From NCBI RefSeq assembly GCF_001746365.1, contig NZ_MJAJ01000067.1:10480-69199 (forward strand): a stretch of DNA of 58,720 nucleotides, read 5' to 3'. The stretch's first letter is position 1. Each line of letters begins with the position of its first letter. The position numbers and the translations under genes were made by a program. The stretch comes from Streptomyces sp. LUP30 (GTDB lineage: Bacteria > Actinomycetota > Actinomycetes > Streptomycetales > Streptomycetaceae). The notes under the pieces are model-generated. The model ran no database searches, was not told where the DNA came from, and saw only the letters and a list, made by a program, of their open reading frames with translations. Positions 1 through 8,909 of this stretch are shown here, one piece after another.

Positions 1-2200
1 GCGTTTTTGGAGATGAGTCCGCATCCGGTGTTGACGGTGCCGGTGGCGGAGACGGTGGAGGCTGTGGGTGCGGATGCGGTGGTGGTGGGTTCGCTGCGTC
101 GGGGTGAGGGTGGTCTGGGGCGTTTTTATCGGTCGTTGGGTGAGGCGTGGGTGCGGGGTGTGGGGGTGGACTGGGCTCCGGTGTTTGCGGGGTTGTCGCC
201 GTGTCGGGTGGAGTTGCCGACGTATGCGTTCCAGCGCAGCCGCTACTGGCTGGAGCCGGCCGCCCCGCAGACCGCTGCCGACGGCGGGACGTCCGGTGAG
301 GTGAACCTCCTCGACGACGGGTTCTGGGCCAGCGTGGACAGCCACGATCTCGCTTCCCTGGCGGACAGCCTCGGACTCGAGGACGTGCGCTCACTCGCCG
401 AGGTGGTGCCCGCCCTGTCGTCCTGGCGGCGGGACCGGCTCAACCACTCCACCCTCGACGGCTGGCGATACCGGGTCGCATGGCGGCCCCGCACCGAACA
501 GCCCGCTCGCACCCACGAGCTGCTGAACACGTGGCTGCTCGTCGTACCGGCCGGATATGAGGACGACCCCCTCGTCAGGGATGTGCGCGCCGCGGTCGGC
601 GACAGGTCTGCCGGGGTCCGCGTCCTCGTCGTGGGCGGCCCGGACGCCGAACGTGACCGCATGGCCGACCTCGTGCGCGCCCTGGCCGACGGCGTCGCGG
701 TCGGTGGCGTGCTGTCGCTGCTCGCGCTGGACGAGTCCCCCTGGTCGGCCGAGGGCGTGCTGCCCACCGGCCTGGTCCTGACCACGACTCTGCTCCAGGT
801 CCTCGGCGACGCCCGCCTGGACGCCCCGGTGTGGTGTGCCACGCGTGGCGCGGTCTCCGTGCGCCGCAGCGACCGGCTGACCAGCCCTCTGCAGGCGATG
901 ACCTGGGGTCTCGGCCGCATCGCCGCCCTGGAGTACCCGCAGCGCTGGGGCGGGCTCGTCGACCTGCCCGGCACGCTCGACGAGCGCGCGGCGCGACGGC
1001 TGATCGGCGCGTTGTCCGGGACGCTCGAAGAGGACCACCTCGCAGTGCGCGCCTCCGGACTCTTCGCCCGGCGGCTGGTGCGTGCCGGTGACGGGCCGCG
1101 GCCGGAGGGCAGCTGGCAGCCGTCCGGCACCGTCCTGGTGACGGGCGGCACCGGCGGGCTCGGCCGGCACGTCGCCCGCTGGCTCGCACGCGGCGGCGCC
1201 GAACACCTCGTGCTCGCCTCCCGGCGCGGCCCCGACGCGTCGGGAGCCGGCGAACTCGTCGCCGAACTCGCCGAGTCGGGCACCCAGGCCACCGTCGTCG
1301 CCTGCGACGTCGCCGACGCCGACGCCGTACGGCGCCTCGTCGACGACCTGCCCGGCGGCGGCACCCTCACGGCAGTGGTGCACACCGCCGGCATCATCGA
1401 CGACGGCCTCATCGACGCGCTCACCCCGCAGCGCGCCCATGACGTCCTGCGACCCAAGGCCGATGCGGCGCTGGCCCTCGACGCAGCCACCCGCCATCTC
1501 GACCTCGACGCGTTCGTGCTGTTCTCGTCGATGGCAGGCACCCTCGGCGGTCCCGGACAGGGCAGTTACGCCGCGGCCAACGCCTTCCTCGACGCCCTGG
1601 CCGCCGGCCGCAGGGCGGAGGGACTGCCCGCCACCTCCATCGGCTGGGGAACCTGGGCGGGTGGCGGCATGGTCGGGGAGGAGGTCGCCGAGCGGCTGCG
1701 CCGGGACGGCGTACCCCCGATGGACCCCGAACTGGCCATCGCCTCCCTCCAGAAGGCGCTGGAGCAGGACGAGGAGTTCCTGATCGTCGCCGACGTCGAC
1801 TGGAAGCTGATCACCGCCCGTGCGTTCGCCGCGCTGCGCGAGCTCCCCGAGGCACGGGCGCCGCTCTCCACGGAGAGCGGCGAGAAGAAGGCCGACTCCG
1901 TCGACGGCCCGCCGCTCGTCCAGCGCCTCGCGGGCCTGGCCCCGGCGGAACGCCGTGCCGAGCTGGTCACCGAGGTCCGCGCCCAGGCCTCCGCCGTTCT
2001 CGGCCATGCGGATCCCGGCGCGGTCCCCGACGGGTGTGCCTTCCGGGACGTCGGCTTCGACTCGCTCACCGCCGTCGAACTGCGCAACCGGTTCGTGGAG
2101 GCCACCGGTCTGCGTCTGCCGGTCACGCTCGCCTTCGACCACCCCTCCGCAGGAGCCCTGGCCGCCTACCTGGACGGAGAACTGTTCGGTACGGGGGCGG
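1..2200 (+). other. PKS module A1 (partial): AT end-KR-ACP, probably methylmalonyl
   Basis: Only the AT C-terminus is present. Its EMSPHPVL ending and following text resemble the two methylmalonyl ATs of this window (modules B4 and D1), not the malonyl ATs, which end in a GPD-type loop (GPG in A2), so a methylmalonyl extender is inferred. The KR has an intact TGGTGGLG nucleotide-binding loop, an IDD in place of the B-type LDD motif, and a YAAAN active-site segment, so it should leave a hydroxyl. The ACP has a normal GFDSL. Confidence 0.8.
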
Positions 2201-5200
2201 CCGCCGAGCCGCTGCCCGAACTGCCGACTGCGGCGGTCGACGACGACCCGGTCGTCATCGTCTCCATGGGCTGCCGCTTCCCCGGCGGTGTCGCCTCGCC
2301 CGAGGACCTGTGGCAACTGGTCGCCGCCGGCGCCGACGCCATCACACCCTTCCCCGCCGACCGCGGCTGGGACGTCGAGAGCCTCTACGATCCCGACCCC
2401 GACCGCATCGGCCACTCGTACGCCCGGCACGGCGGGTTCCTGCACGACGCCGACCGCTTCGACCCCGCGTTCTTCGGGATCGCGCCCCGCGAGGCCGTGG
2501 CCATCGACCCGCAGCACCGGCTGCTGCTGGAGACGTCCTGGGAGGCGTTCGAACGCGCCGGGATCGATCCGGACCGCATCCGCGGCGCCCGCGCGGGCGT
2601 CTTCGTCGGATCCAACTACAACGACTACGGCAGCCGTGCCCGCAAGGCCCCCGAGGAGCTGGAGGGCTACCTCGCCACAGGCAGCGCCGGCAGCGTCGCC
2701 TCGGGACGCATCGCCTACACCTTCGGTCTGGAAGGACCGGCCGTCACCGTCGACACGGCCTGCTCGTCCTCCCTGGTCGCCCTGCACCTGGCGGTACAGG
2801 CCCTGCGGTCCGGGGAGTGCGAACTCGCCCTGGCCGGCGGCGTCACCGTGATGTCCACGCCGGACACCTTCGTCGAGTTCAGCAGGCAGCGCGCCCTCTC
2901 GCCGGACGGCCGCTGCAAGCCGTTCGCCGCCGAGGCCGACGGCGCGGGCTGGGCCGAAGGCGTCGGCCTGCTCCTGCTGGAGCGTCTGTCGGACGCGCGT
3001 CGCAACGGCCACCCCGTGCTCGCCACCGTCGCCGGCACCGCCGTCAACCAGGACGGCGCCTCCAACGGACTCACCGCGCCCAGCGGACCCGCCCAGCAGA
3101 GGGTCATCCGTCAGGCGCTGGCCTCCGCCGGGCTCTCCCCGCTGGACGTCGACGCCGTCGAGGCGCACGGCACCGGAACGACCCTCGGCGACCCGATCGA
3201 GGCGCAGGCGCTGCTGGCCGTCTACGGTCAGGACCGGCCTGCGGAGCGGCCGCTGTGGCTCGGGGCGCTGAAATCCAACATCGGTCACACACAGGCCGCT
3301 TCCGGCGTCGCGGGCATCATCAAGATGGTGATGGCGATGCGTCACCGCGTCCTGCCGCGCACCCTGCACGCCGAACAGCCGTCCCCGCACATCGACTGGT
3401 CGTCCGGCGCCGTGCGCCTGCTGCAGGAAGAGCGCGACTGGGCCCCCGGTGACGCCCCGCGTCGCGCGGGCGTCTCGTCGTTCGGCGTCTCCGGCACCAA
3501 CGCACACGTGATCATCCAAGAACCCGGGACACCCGCCCCGGTGGAGTCCCGTCCGGCCGACGGCGCCGCCCGCACGCTGCCGTGGCTGCTGTCGGCCCGT
3601 GGCGACGCCGCCCTGCGCGCCCAGGCCAGCCGCCTCCTCGCCCACATCGCCGCCCGTCCGGACACCGCTCCGGCCGATCTGGCGCTCTCCCTGGCCACCA
3701 CACGCGCCCACCACGACGACCGCGCGGCCGTCGCCACCGGCGACACCGCCGCACTCACCGACGCGCTCACCTCTCTCGCCGAGGGCCGGGAGCACCCGCT
3801 GCTCACGACCGGCCGGGCCCGCGGGGGCAGGGTGGCCTTCCTCTTCTCCGGACAGGGCAGTCAGCAGGCTGCCACCGGACGGGTCCTGTACCAGCGGCAC
3901 GAGATCTTCGCCGACGCTCTCGACGAGGCCTGCGCCCACCTCGACGCCGACCTCGAACTGCCCCTGCGTGACGTCCTGTTCGCCGAACCGGGCAGCCCCG
4001 AGGCGGCGTTCCTGGACCGCACCGCCTACACCCAGGCCGGACTCTTCGCCGTCCAGGTCGCCCTCTACCGCCTGCTGGAGAGCCTGGGCGTACGGCCCGA
4101 CGCGGTGCTCGGCCACTCGGTCGGCGAGATCGCCGCAGCCCACGTCGCGGGGGTTCTCACACTGGAGGACGCGTGCCGGCTCGTCGCCGTGCGCGGAAGA
4201 CTCATGGGGAACCTGCCGACGGGAGGCGTCATGATCTCCGTACAGGCCGGGGAGGAGGAGGTGACACCGCTGCTCGCCGCCCACGCGGGCCGGGTGTCCG
4301 TCGCGGCGGTCAACAGCCCGCTCGCCACCGTCCTGTCCGGCGACGAGGTAGCCGTCACCGCCGTGGCGGCCGAACTGGCCGGCCAGGGCCGCAAGACACA
4401 CCGTCTGCAGGTCGGTCACGCTTTCCACTCCCACCACATGGACGACATGCTCGACGAGTTCGCCGCCCACACGGCGCTCGTCGACCACGCCGCCCCCGCC
4501 CTGTCCGTGGTCTCCACGGTCACCGGACGCCCCGTCACCGCGGACGAGCCGATGGACGGCGCCTATTGGGTCAGCCAGGTGCGTGACGCCGTCCGCTTCC
4601 ACGAGGGCATGCGCACACTGGAGGAACAGGGCGTCACCACCTATGTCGAGATCGGCCCGGGCGGCGTGCTGACCGCGCTCGCCGCGGACTGCGTCGACGG
4701 CGTCGCCACACTCGTGCCGACGCTGCGGCGCGACGAGGAGGAAGACGCCTCGCTGACCTCCGCCCTCGCCCGGCTGCACACCCACGGCCACCGCGTGGAC
4801 TGGGACAACTGGTTCACCCCCTCGGGAGCCGTCCGCACCGATCTGCCCACCTACCCCTTCCAGCGGCGCCGCTACTGGCTCGAGGCGACCGGCTCCGACA
4901 GCACCCGCACGGACCTGGACCCCGTACACCACCAGCTGCTCACCGCCGCTGTCGCCCTCGCCGACAGCTCCGGCGTCGTGCTGACGGGAACCGTCTCGGT
5001 GAACGACAGGCCCTGGCTCGCCGACCACGCCCTGGACGGCCGCATCCTCTTCCCCGGCACCGCGTTCCTCGACCTCGCCATGGAGGCGTGCGGACACGTC
5101 GGCGCCGCCCGGATCGGTGACCTCACCCTCCAGACGCCGCTCGTGCTCCCTGAGAACGGCGGCGTCCAGCTTCAGGTGTCCGTCGCGGCGCCAGACGGCA

Positions 5201-7701
5201 ACGGCGACCGCGCCCTCTCGGTGCACTCCCGACCCGCCACCGGCACTGCCTGGACGCGGCACGCCGACGGCACCCTCACCGACACGCCGTCGGCCTCCGC
5301 CCCCGCACCTCTGCCGGCCGCCTGGCCGCCACCGACCGCCACCGCGGTGGACGTCAGCGGCCTGTACGAACGCATCGCCGCCGGCGGCTTCGCCTACGGA
5401 CCCGCGTTCCGCGGACTGCGCGCCGCCTGGCGCGACGGCGACGACGTGTACGCCGAGATCGCCCCCGAGGAAGGCGAACACCTGCAGGGCGCCGCCCGGT
5501 TCCGCATCCACCCGGCCCTGCTGGACGCCGCCCTGCACACGGTGGCCCTGGCCCCCGCCGCAGGCACCGGCACCGTCCTGCCGTTCGCCTTCTCCGACGT
5601 CGTCCCGCACTCCGCCGGCGCCACCGCGCTGCGCGTACGTCTCACCCCCGTCGGCGACCACACCTACCGGGTGGGCATCCTCGACGGCGAGGGACGCCGG
5701 GTCGCCGACATCGACGGGCTCACCCTGCGCCCCGTGGACACCAGCGCCCTGCCGTCCGCTCCGGGGCGCGGCGCACTGCACCGGATCCGCTGGACGCCCG
5801 TCGGCATCGGCACGGCGCCCGTCGCCACGCCGCATCTCGTCGGCGGCGTGCTGCCGTCCGCCGCACCGGGCTTCGACACCGCCGTCCGGCACACGGACCC
5901 CGCCGCGTTGTACGCGGCCACGGGCACCGCCGTGCCCGCGACGGTCCTGGCGGCGATGCCCGACACCCGGTCCGAGGCGGACGGCGACGTCACCGCCGCT
6001 ACGCGGCGTGCCACCAACCACGCGCTGAGCCTGCTCACCGACTGGCTGGCCCAGGACGGCCTGGCGGCCTCCCGGCTGGTGGTGCTGACCCGGAACGCCG
6101 TCACCACCGGATCCGAGGACGCGCCCCACACCGATCCGGCCCAGGCGGCCGTCTGGGGACTGGTCCGTGCGGCGCGCGCCGAGAACCCGGGCCGCTTCGC
6201 CCTGGTCGACCACGACGGCAGTGCGGCCTCCCTGGCACAGCTGCCGGCCGCGCTGGCCTCGGACGAGAGCGAGATCGCCCTGCGCGGGGGCTCCGCGTTC
6301 ACACCCCGGTTCACCCAGGCGGCACCGCCCGCCGAGACGACGGGCGAGGCGTTCGCGGACGGCACCGTCCTGGTCACCGGGGCCGGCGGCATCCTGGGAC
6401 GGGAGATCGCCCGCCACCTGGTCACCGCCCACGGCGTGCGCTCCCTGGTGCTGGCCGGACGGCGCGGCCCGGCGGCCGAGGGCATGACCGAACTCCACGA
6501 GGAGCTCAGCGGCCACGGGGCCCACGTCACCGTCGCCGCCTGCGACGTCGCCGACCGCGACGCCCTGACCGCCCTGCTCGGTGACATCCCTGCGGACCGG
6601 CCGCTCAGCGCGGTCGTCCACACAGCGGGCGTCCTCGACGACGGCATCGTGCAGTCGCTCACTCCCGAGCGCGTCGACACCGTGCTGCGGGCCAAGGCCG
6701 ACGCGACCGTCCTGCTGGAGGAACTCACCCGCGGCACCGATGCCGCGCTCGTGCTGTTCTCCTCGATCGCCGGAACCCTCGGCGGCGTCGGGCAGGGCAA
6801 CTACTCGGCCGCCAACGCCTTCCTGGACGCCTTCGCCGCCCGCCGCGCCGCCGGCGGACGCCGCGTCCAGTCCCTCGCCTGGGGCCTGTGGGCCGAACGA
6901 AGCGGCATGACCGGCAAGCTCGACGAAGCGGACATGCGCCGCATCGCCCGCAGTGGACTGCGGCCCATGGAGACCGGTCACGCGCTCAGCCTGCTCGACG
7001 CGGCGCTGCGCTCCCGCGAACCGTACTTCGCGCCCGTCGACCTCGACCCGGCCGCCCTACTGGCCTCCGACGGGTCGGTGCCGGACCTGGTGCGCGACCT
7101 CGTCCCGGCCCGCACCCGGCACCGGGCCGAACCGGCCACCACCGCGTCGGCGGCGCCCGCGGAGGGCGAGCTGTGCAACCGTCTCGCCGGGCTTGCCCCG
7201 GACGCCCGGCACGCCGTCGTCCTGGACGCGGTACTCGCTCAGGCGGCCCTGGTCATCGGGCACGACAGCCCCGACTCCATCGACCCCGAAGGAGGCTTCC
7301 TGGACAGCGGGTTCAACTCGCTGACCGCCGTCGAACTGCGCAACCGCATCGGCGCCCTCGCAGGAGCACGGCTGCCCGCGACCCTCATGTTCGACTACCC
7401 GACGCCGCAACGGCTCGCCGCGTACCTCCTGGAACGCGTCACCCAGGAGGCGCAGTCGGCAGCCTCCCCCGTTCTCGACCGTCTCGACGCCCTGGAAGCC
7501 CAGTTCACCGCGTCGGTCCTGGACACGGCCGTCCAGGAGCGGCTGCGCAGCAGGCTCAGCGGTCTGCTGGCCCGGCTCGACGACGACCCGGCGGCCGGGG
7601 CCGCCGTCGGCTCCGCGCCTTCGGCGCCGGGGCGGGCCGCCGACGAGGTCTCCGACGACGAACTGCGCGCCTTCCTCGAGGGCGACCTCGACGAGGTGTG
7701 A
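1..7701 (+). CDS. Modular type I polyketide synthase A, 3' part (AT end-KR-ACP / KS-AT-DH-KR-ACP)
   Basis: The frame is open from base 1, so the gene starts upstream of the window; the ATG at 7 lies inside an AT domain and is not a start. It extends a polyketide chain by two units in the cytoplasm. The order is: AT C-terminus (to about 255), KR (catalytic part about 1126-1680), ACP (phosphopantetheine Ser codon 2062), KS (Cys 2761), AT (Ser 4117, HAFH at 4417-4428), DH (His 5026, Asp 5524), KR (Tyr 6799), ACP (Ser 7318) and a C-terminal docking tail from about 7450. The tail is acidic and helical, as in subunits that pass the chain to another PKS protein. A strong hairpin follows 12 bases after the stop, so transcription probably ends here. 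The first 230 bases use a GTG/TTG/CGG-rich codon style unlike the C-ending codons downstream. The family is certain; the number of upstream modules is unknown. Confidence 0.95.
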   Translation, partial: AFLEMSPHPVLTVPVAETVEAVGADAVVVGSLRRGEGGLGRFYRSLGEAWVRGVGVDWAPVFAGLSPCRVELPTYAFQRSRYWLEPAAPQTAADGGTSGEVNLLDDGFWASVDSHDLASLADSLGLEDVRSLAEVVPALSSWRRDRLNHSTLDGWRYRVAWRPRTEQPARTHELLNTWLLVVPAGYEDDPLVRDVRAAVGDRSAGVRVLVVGGPDAERDRMADLVRALADGVAVGGVLSLLALDESPWSAEGVLPTGLVLTTTLLQVLGDARLDAPVWCATRGAVSVRRSDRLTSPLQAMTWGLGRIAALEYPQRWGGLVDLPGTLDERAARRLIGALSGTLEEDHLAVRASGLFARRLVRAGDGPRPEGSWQPSGTVLVTGGTGGLGRHVARWLARGGAEHLVLASRRGPDASGAGELVAELAESGTQATVVACDVADADAVRRLVDDLPGGGTLTAVVHTAGIIDDGLIDALTPQRAHDVLRPKADAALALDAATRHLDLDAFVLFSSMAGTLGGPGQGSYAAANAFLDALAAGRRAEGLPATSIGWGTWAGGGMVGEEVAERLRRDGVPPMDPELAIASLQKALEQDEEFLIVADVDWKLITARAFAALRELPEARAPLSTESGEKKADSVDGPPLVQRLAGLAPAERRAELVTEVRAQASAVLGHADPGAVPDGCAFRDVGFDSLTAVELRNRFVEATGLRLPVTLAFDHPSAGALAAYLDGELFGTGAAAEPLPELPTAAVDDDPVVIVSMGCRFPGGVASPEDLWQLVAAGADAITPFPADRGWDVESLYDPDPDRIGHSYARHGGFLHDADRFDPAFFGIAPREAVAIDPQHRLLLETSWEAFERAGIDPDRIRGARAGVFVGSNYNDYGSRARKAPEELEGYLATGSAGSVASGRIAYTFGLEGPAVTVDTACSSSLVALHLAVQALRSGECELALAGGVTVMSTPDTFVEFSRQRALSPDGRCKPFAAEADGAGWAEGVGLLLLERLSDARRNGHPVLATVAGTAVNQDGASNGLTAPSGPAQQRVIRQALASAGLSPLDVDAVEAHGTGTTLGDPIEAQALLAVYGQDRPAERPLWLGALKSNIGHTQAASGVAGIIKMVMAMRHRVLPRTLHAEQPSPHIDWSSGAVRLLQEERDWAPGDAPRRAGVSSFGVSGTNAHVIIQEPGTPAPVESRPADGAARTLPWLLSARGDAALRAQASRLLAHIAARPDTAPADLALSLATTRAHHDDRAAVATGDTAALTDALTSLAEGREHPLLTTGRARGGRVAFLFSGQGSQQAATGRVLYQRHEIFADALDEACAHLDADLELPLRDVLFAEPGSPEAAFLDRTAYTQAGLFAVQVALYRLLESLGVRPDAVLGHSVGEIAAAHVAGVLTLEDACRLVAVRGRLMGNLPTGGVMISVQAGEEEVTPLLAAHAGRVSVAAVNSPLATVLSGDEVAVTAVAAELAGQGRKTHRLQVGHAFHSHHMDDMLDEFAAHTALVDHAAPALSVVSTVTGRPVTADEPMDGAYWVSQVRDAVRFHEGMRTLEEQGVTTYVEIGPGGVLTALAADCVDGVATLVPTLRRDEEEDASLTSALARLHTHGHRVDWDNWFTPSGAVRTDLPTYPFQRRRYWLEATGSDSTRTDLDPVHHQLLTAAVALADSSGVVLTGTVSVNDRPWLADHALDGRILFPGTAFLDLAMEACGHVGAARIGDLTLQTPLVLPENGGVQLQVSVAAPDGNGDRALSVHSRPATGTAWTRHADGTLTDTPSASAPAPLPAAWPPPTATAVDVSGLYERIAAGGFAYGPAFRGLRAAWRDGDDVYAEIAPEEGEHLQGAARFRIHPALLDAALHTVALAPAAGTGTVLPFAFSDVVPHSAGATALRVRLTPVGDHTYRVGILDGEGRRVADIDGLTLRPVDTSALPSAPGRGALHRIRWTPVGIGTAPVATPHLVGGVLPSAAPGFDTAVRHTDPAALYAATGTAVPATVLAAMPDTRSEADGDVTAATRRATNHALSLLTDWLAQDGLAASRLVVLTRNAVTTGSEDAPHTDPAQAAVWGLVRAARAENPGRFALVDHDGSAASLAQLPAALASDESEIALRGGSAFTPRFTQAAPPAETTGEAFADGTVLVTGAGGILGREIARHLVTAHGVRSLVLAGRRGPAAEGMTELHEELSGHGAHVTVAACDVADRDALTALLGDIPADRPLSAVVHTAGVLDDGIVQSLTPERVDTVLRAKADATVLLEELTRGTDAALVLFSSIAGTLGGVGQGNYSAANAFLDAFAARRAAGGRRVQSLAWGLWAERSGMTGKLDEADMRRIARSGLRPMETGHALSLLDAALRSREPYFAPVDLDPAALLASDGSVPDLVRDLVPARTRHRAEPATTASAAPAEGELCNRLAGLAPDARHAVVLDAVLAQAALVIGHDSPDSIDPEGGFLDSGFNSLTAVELRNRIGALAGARLPATLMFDYPTPQRLAAYLLERVTQEAQSAASPVLDRLDALEAQFTASVLDTAVQERLRSRLSGLLARLDDDPAAGAAVGSAPSAPGRAADEVSDDELRAFLEGDLDEV
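2236..7440 (+). other. PKS module A2: KS-AT(malonyl)-DH-KR-ACP
   Basis: The KS has DTACSSSL, HGTGT and the KSNIGH motif. The AT has GHSVGE and HAFH, the malonyl signature. The DH keeps HxxxGxxxxP (His codon 5026) and the DAALH helix (Asp 5524), so it should be active. The KR has a TGAGGILG loop, LDD and catalytic Tyr, a B-type pattern that gives an E double bond after dehydration. The ACP reads GFNSL, with Asn (codon 7315) replacing the usual Asp before the modified Ser. Confidence 0.9.
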
Positions 7702-7712
7702 GCCGACCGGCC

Positions 7713-7749
7713 TCGTTCCGGCCCGGACACGGCGTCCGGGCCGGAACGA
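7713..7749 (+). terminator. Hairpin terminator after PKS A
   Basis: Arms 7713-7728 and 7734-7749 are perfect 16-base inverted repeats around the 5-base loop acggc. They begin 12 bases after the stop of PKS A. There is no T tract, as is common for Streptomyces terminators. It separates PKS A from the rmlA-mqnB unit. Confidence 0.75.
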
Positions 7750-7841
7750 CCGCCCCTGCTCACCCACCACCTCCCACCCACCCACAACGTCCCACCACCA
7801 CGTCTCACCCACCACGTCTCACCCGTCACCTGGATGGAACA
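7750..7841 (+). promoter_or_regulatory. C-rich, G-poor leader before rmlA
   Basis: This gap holds no gene. The + strand is made of repeated cac/ccac units with very few G, including two direct copies of a caccacgtctcac-like unit near 7797-7825. Such unstructured C-rich RNA can serve as a Rho loading site or leader. I see no clear promoter hexamers. The ribosome site of rmlA is probably the ggatgga at 7832-7838. Confidence 0.35.
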
Positions 7842-8909
7842 GTGAAGGCTCTTGTGCTCGCGGGGGGATCAGGTTCACGACTGCGACCGATCACCCACAC
7901 GTCCAGCAAGCAATTGGTCCCGGTCGCCAACAAACCGATCCTCTTCTACGGTCTCGAATCCATCGCCGCCGCGGGCATCACCGACGTCGGCGTCATCGTC
8001 GGCAGCACCGCCCCGGAAATCGAGGCGGCCGTCGGTGACGGCTCCGCCTTCGGCCTGACCGTCACCTACATCCCGCAGAGCGAACCCCTGGGGCTCGCCC
8101 ACGCCGTGCTCATCGCCGAATCCTTCCTGGGCGACGACGACTTCGTCATGTACCTCGGTGACAACTTCGTGCTCGACGGCATCACCGACGTCGTCGAGGA
8201 GTTCCGCAAGGACCCACGCGACGCCCAGGTGCTGCTCACCCGGGTGAGCAACCCCACGGCCTTCGGCGTGGCGGTCACCGACGACAACGGCAACGTCCTC
8301 GTACTCGAGGAGAAACCGCGCAAGCCGTGCAGCGACCTGGCCGTCGCCGGCGTGTACCTCTTCACGGCGGCCGTCCACGAAGCGGTGCGGGCCGTCCAGC
8401 CGTCCCCTCGCGGCGAGCTGGAGATCACCGACGCGCTGCAGTGGATGATCGACCAGGGGATGGAGGTCCGCTCCACGGTCATCACCGGATACTGGAAGGA
8501 CACCGGCAACGTCACCGACATGCTGGAGGTCAACCGCACCCTCCTCGAACGCCTCCAGCCCTGCGTCAACGGCTATGTCGACGACGAGAGCGAGATCATC
8601 GGACGGGTCCGGATCGAGGCGGGCGCCGAGGTCCGGCGCTCCCGCATCGTCGGCCCCGTGATCATCGGCGCCGGCAGCGTCGTCAGCGACTCGTACGTCG
8701 GCCCCTCCACGTCGGTCGCGGAGAACTGCCGCATCTCCCACAGCGAGATCGAGTACTCGATCGTGCTGCGGGAGTCGTCCTTCGACCGGATCCGGCGGGT
8801 TGCAGCCTCCCTCGTCGGCCGCAACGTCAAAGTCGCCGTCGCCCCAGGACTGCCTGCCACCCACCGCCTCGTCATAGGCGATCACGGGCACGTCCAGCTC
8901 TCGTCATGA
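7842..8909 (+). CDS. rmlA: Glucose-1-phosphate thymidylyltransferase (long form)
   Basis: This cytoplasmic enzyme joins dTTP and glucose-1-phosphate to give dTDP-glucose, the first step to dTDP-deoxysugars. The 355-residue product starts with the nucleotide-binding segment GGSGSRLRP (residues 8-16), followed by KQLVPVANKP. A YLGDNF motif lies near residue 105. The C-terminal third has hexapeptide-like repeats of the left-handed beta-helix found in the long antibiotic-cluster form (StrD/DesIII type). The GTG at 7842 is chosen because the protein then begins MKALVLAGG, as in the family, with a GGA-type site just upstream; the frame is open further upstream only by chance. Its stop overlaps the mqnB start in ATGA. 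Location between PKS genes implies it feeds deoxysugars for the macrolide. The other sugar genes and glycosyltransferases are not in the window. Confidence 0.94.
   Translation: MKALVLAGGSGSRLRPITHTSSKQLVPVANKPILFYGLESIAAAGITDVGVIVGSTAPEIEAAVGDGSAFGLTVTYIPQSEPLGLAHAVLIAESFLGDDDFVMYLGDNFVLDGITDVVEEFRKDPRDAQVLLTRVSNPTAFGVAVTDDNGNVLVLEEKPRKPCSDLAVAGVYLFTAAVHEAVRAVQPSPRGELEITDALQWMIDQGMEVRSTVITGYWKDTGNVTDMLEVNRTLLERLQPCVNGYVDDESEIIGRVRIEAGAEVRRSRIVGPVIIGAGSVVSDSYVGPSTSVAENCRISHSEIEYSIVLRESSFDRIRRVAASLVGRNVKVAVAPGLPATHRLVIGDHGHVQLSS

Noticed and set aside
391..6981. Very long open frame on the minus strand opposite PKS A (similar ones at 24764-29179 and 32408-39463)
   Set aside because: It mirrors the codon bias of the PKS genes, has low-complexity Gly/Arg/Gln-rich translation and no domains. 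Such antisense frames are normal in very GC-rich coding DNA.
6888..7841. Upstream extension of the rmlA frame
   Set aside because: It overlaps the end of PKS A and its translation is Arg/Pro-rich noise. The enzyme begins with the family N-terminus at GTG 7842.
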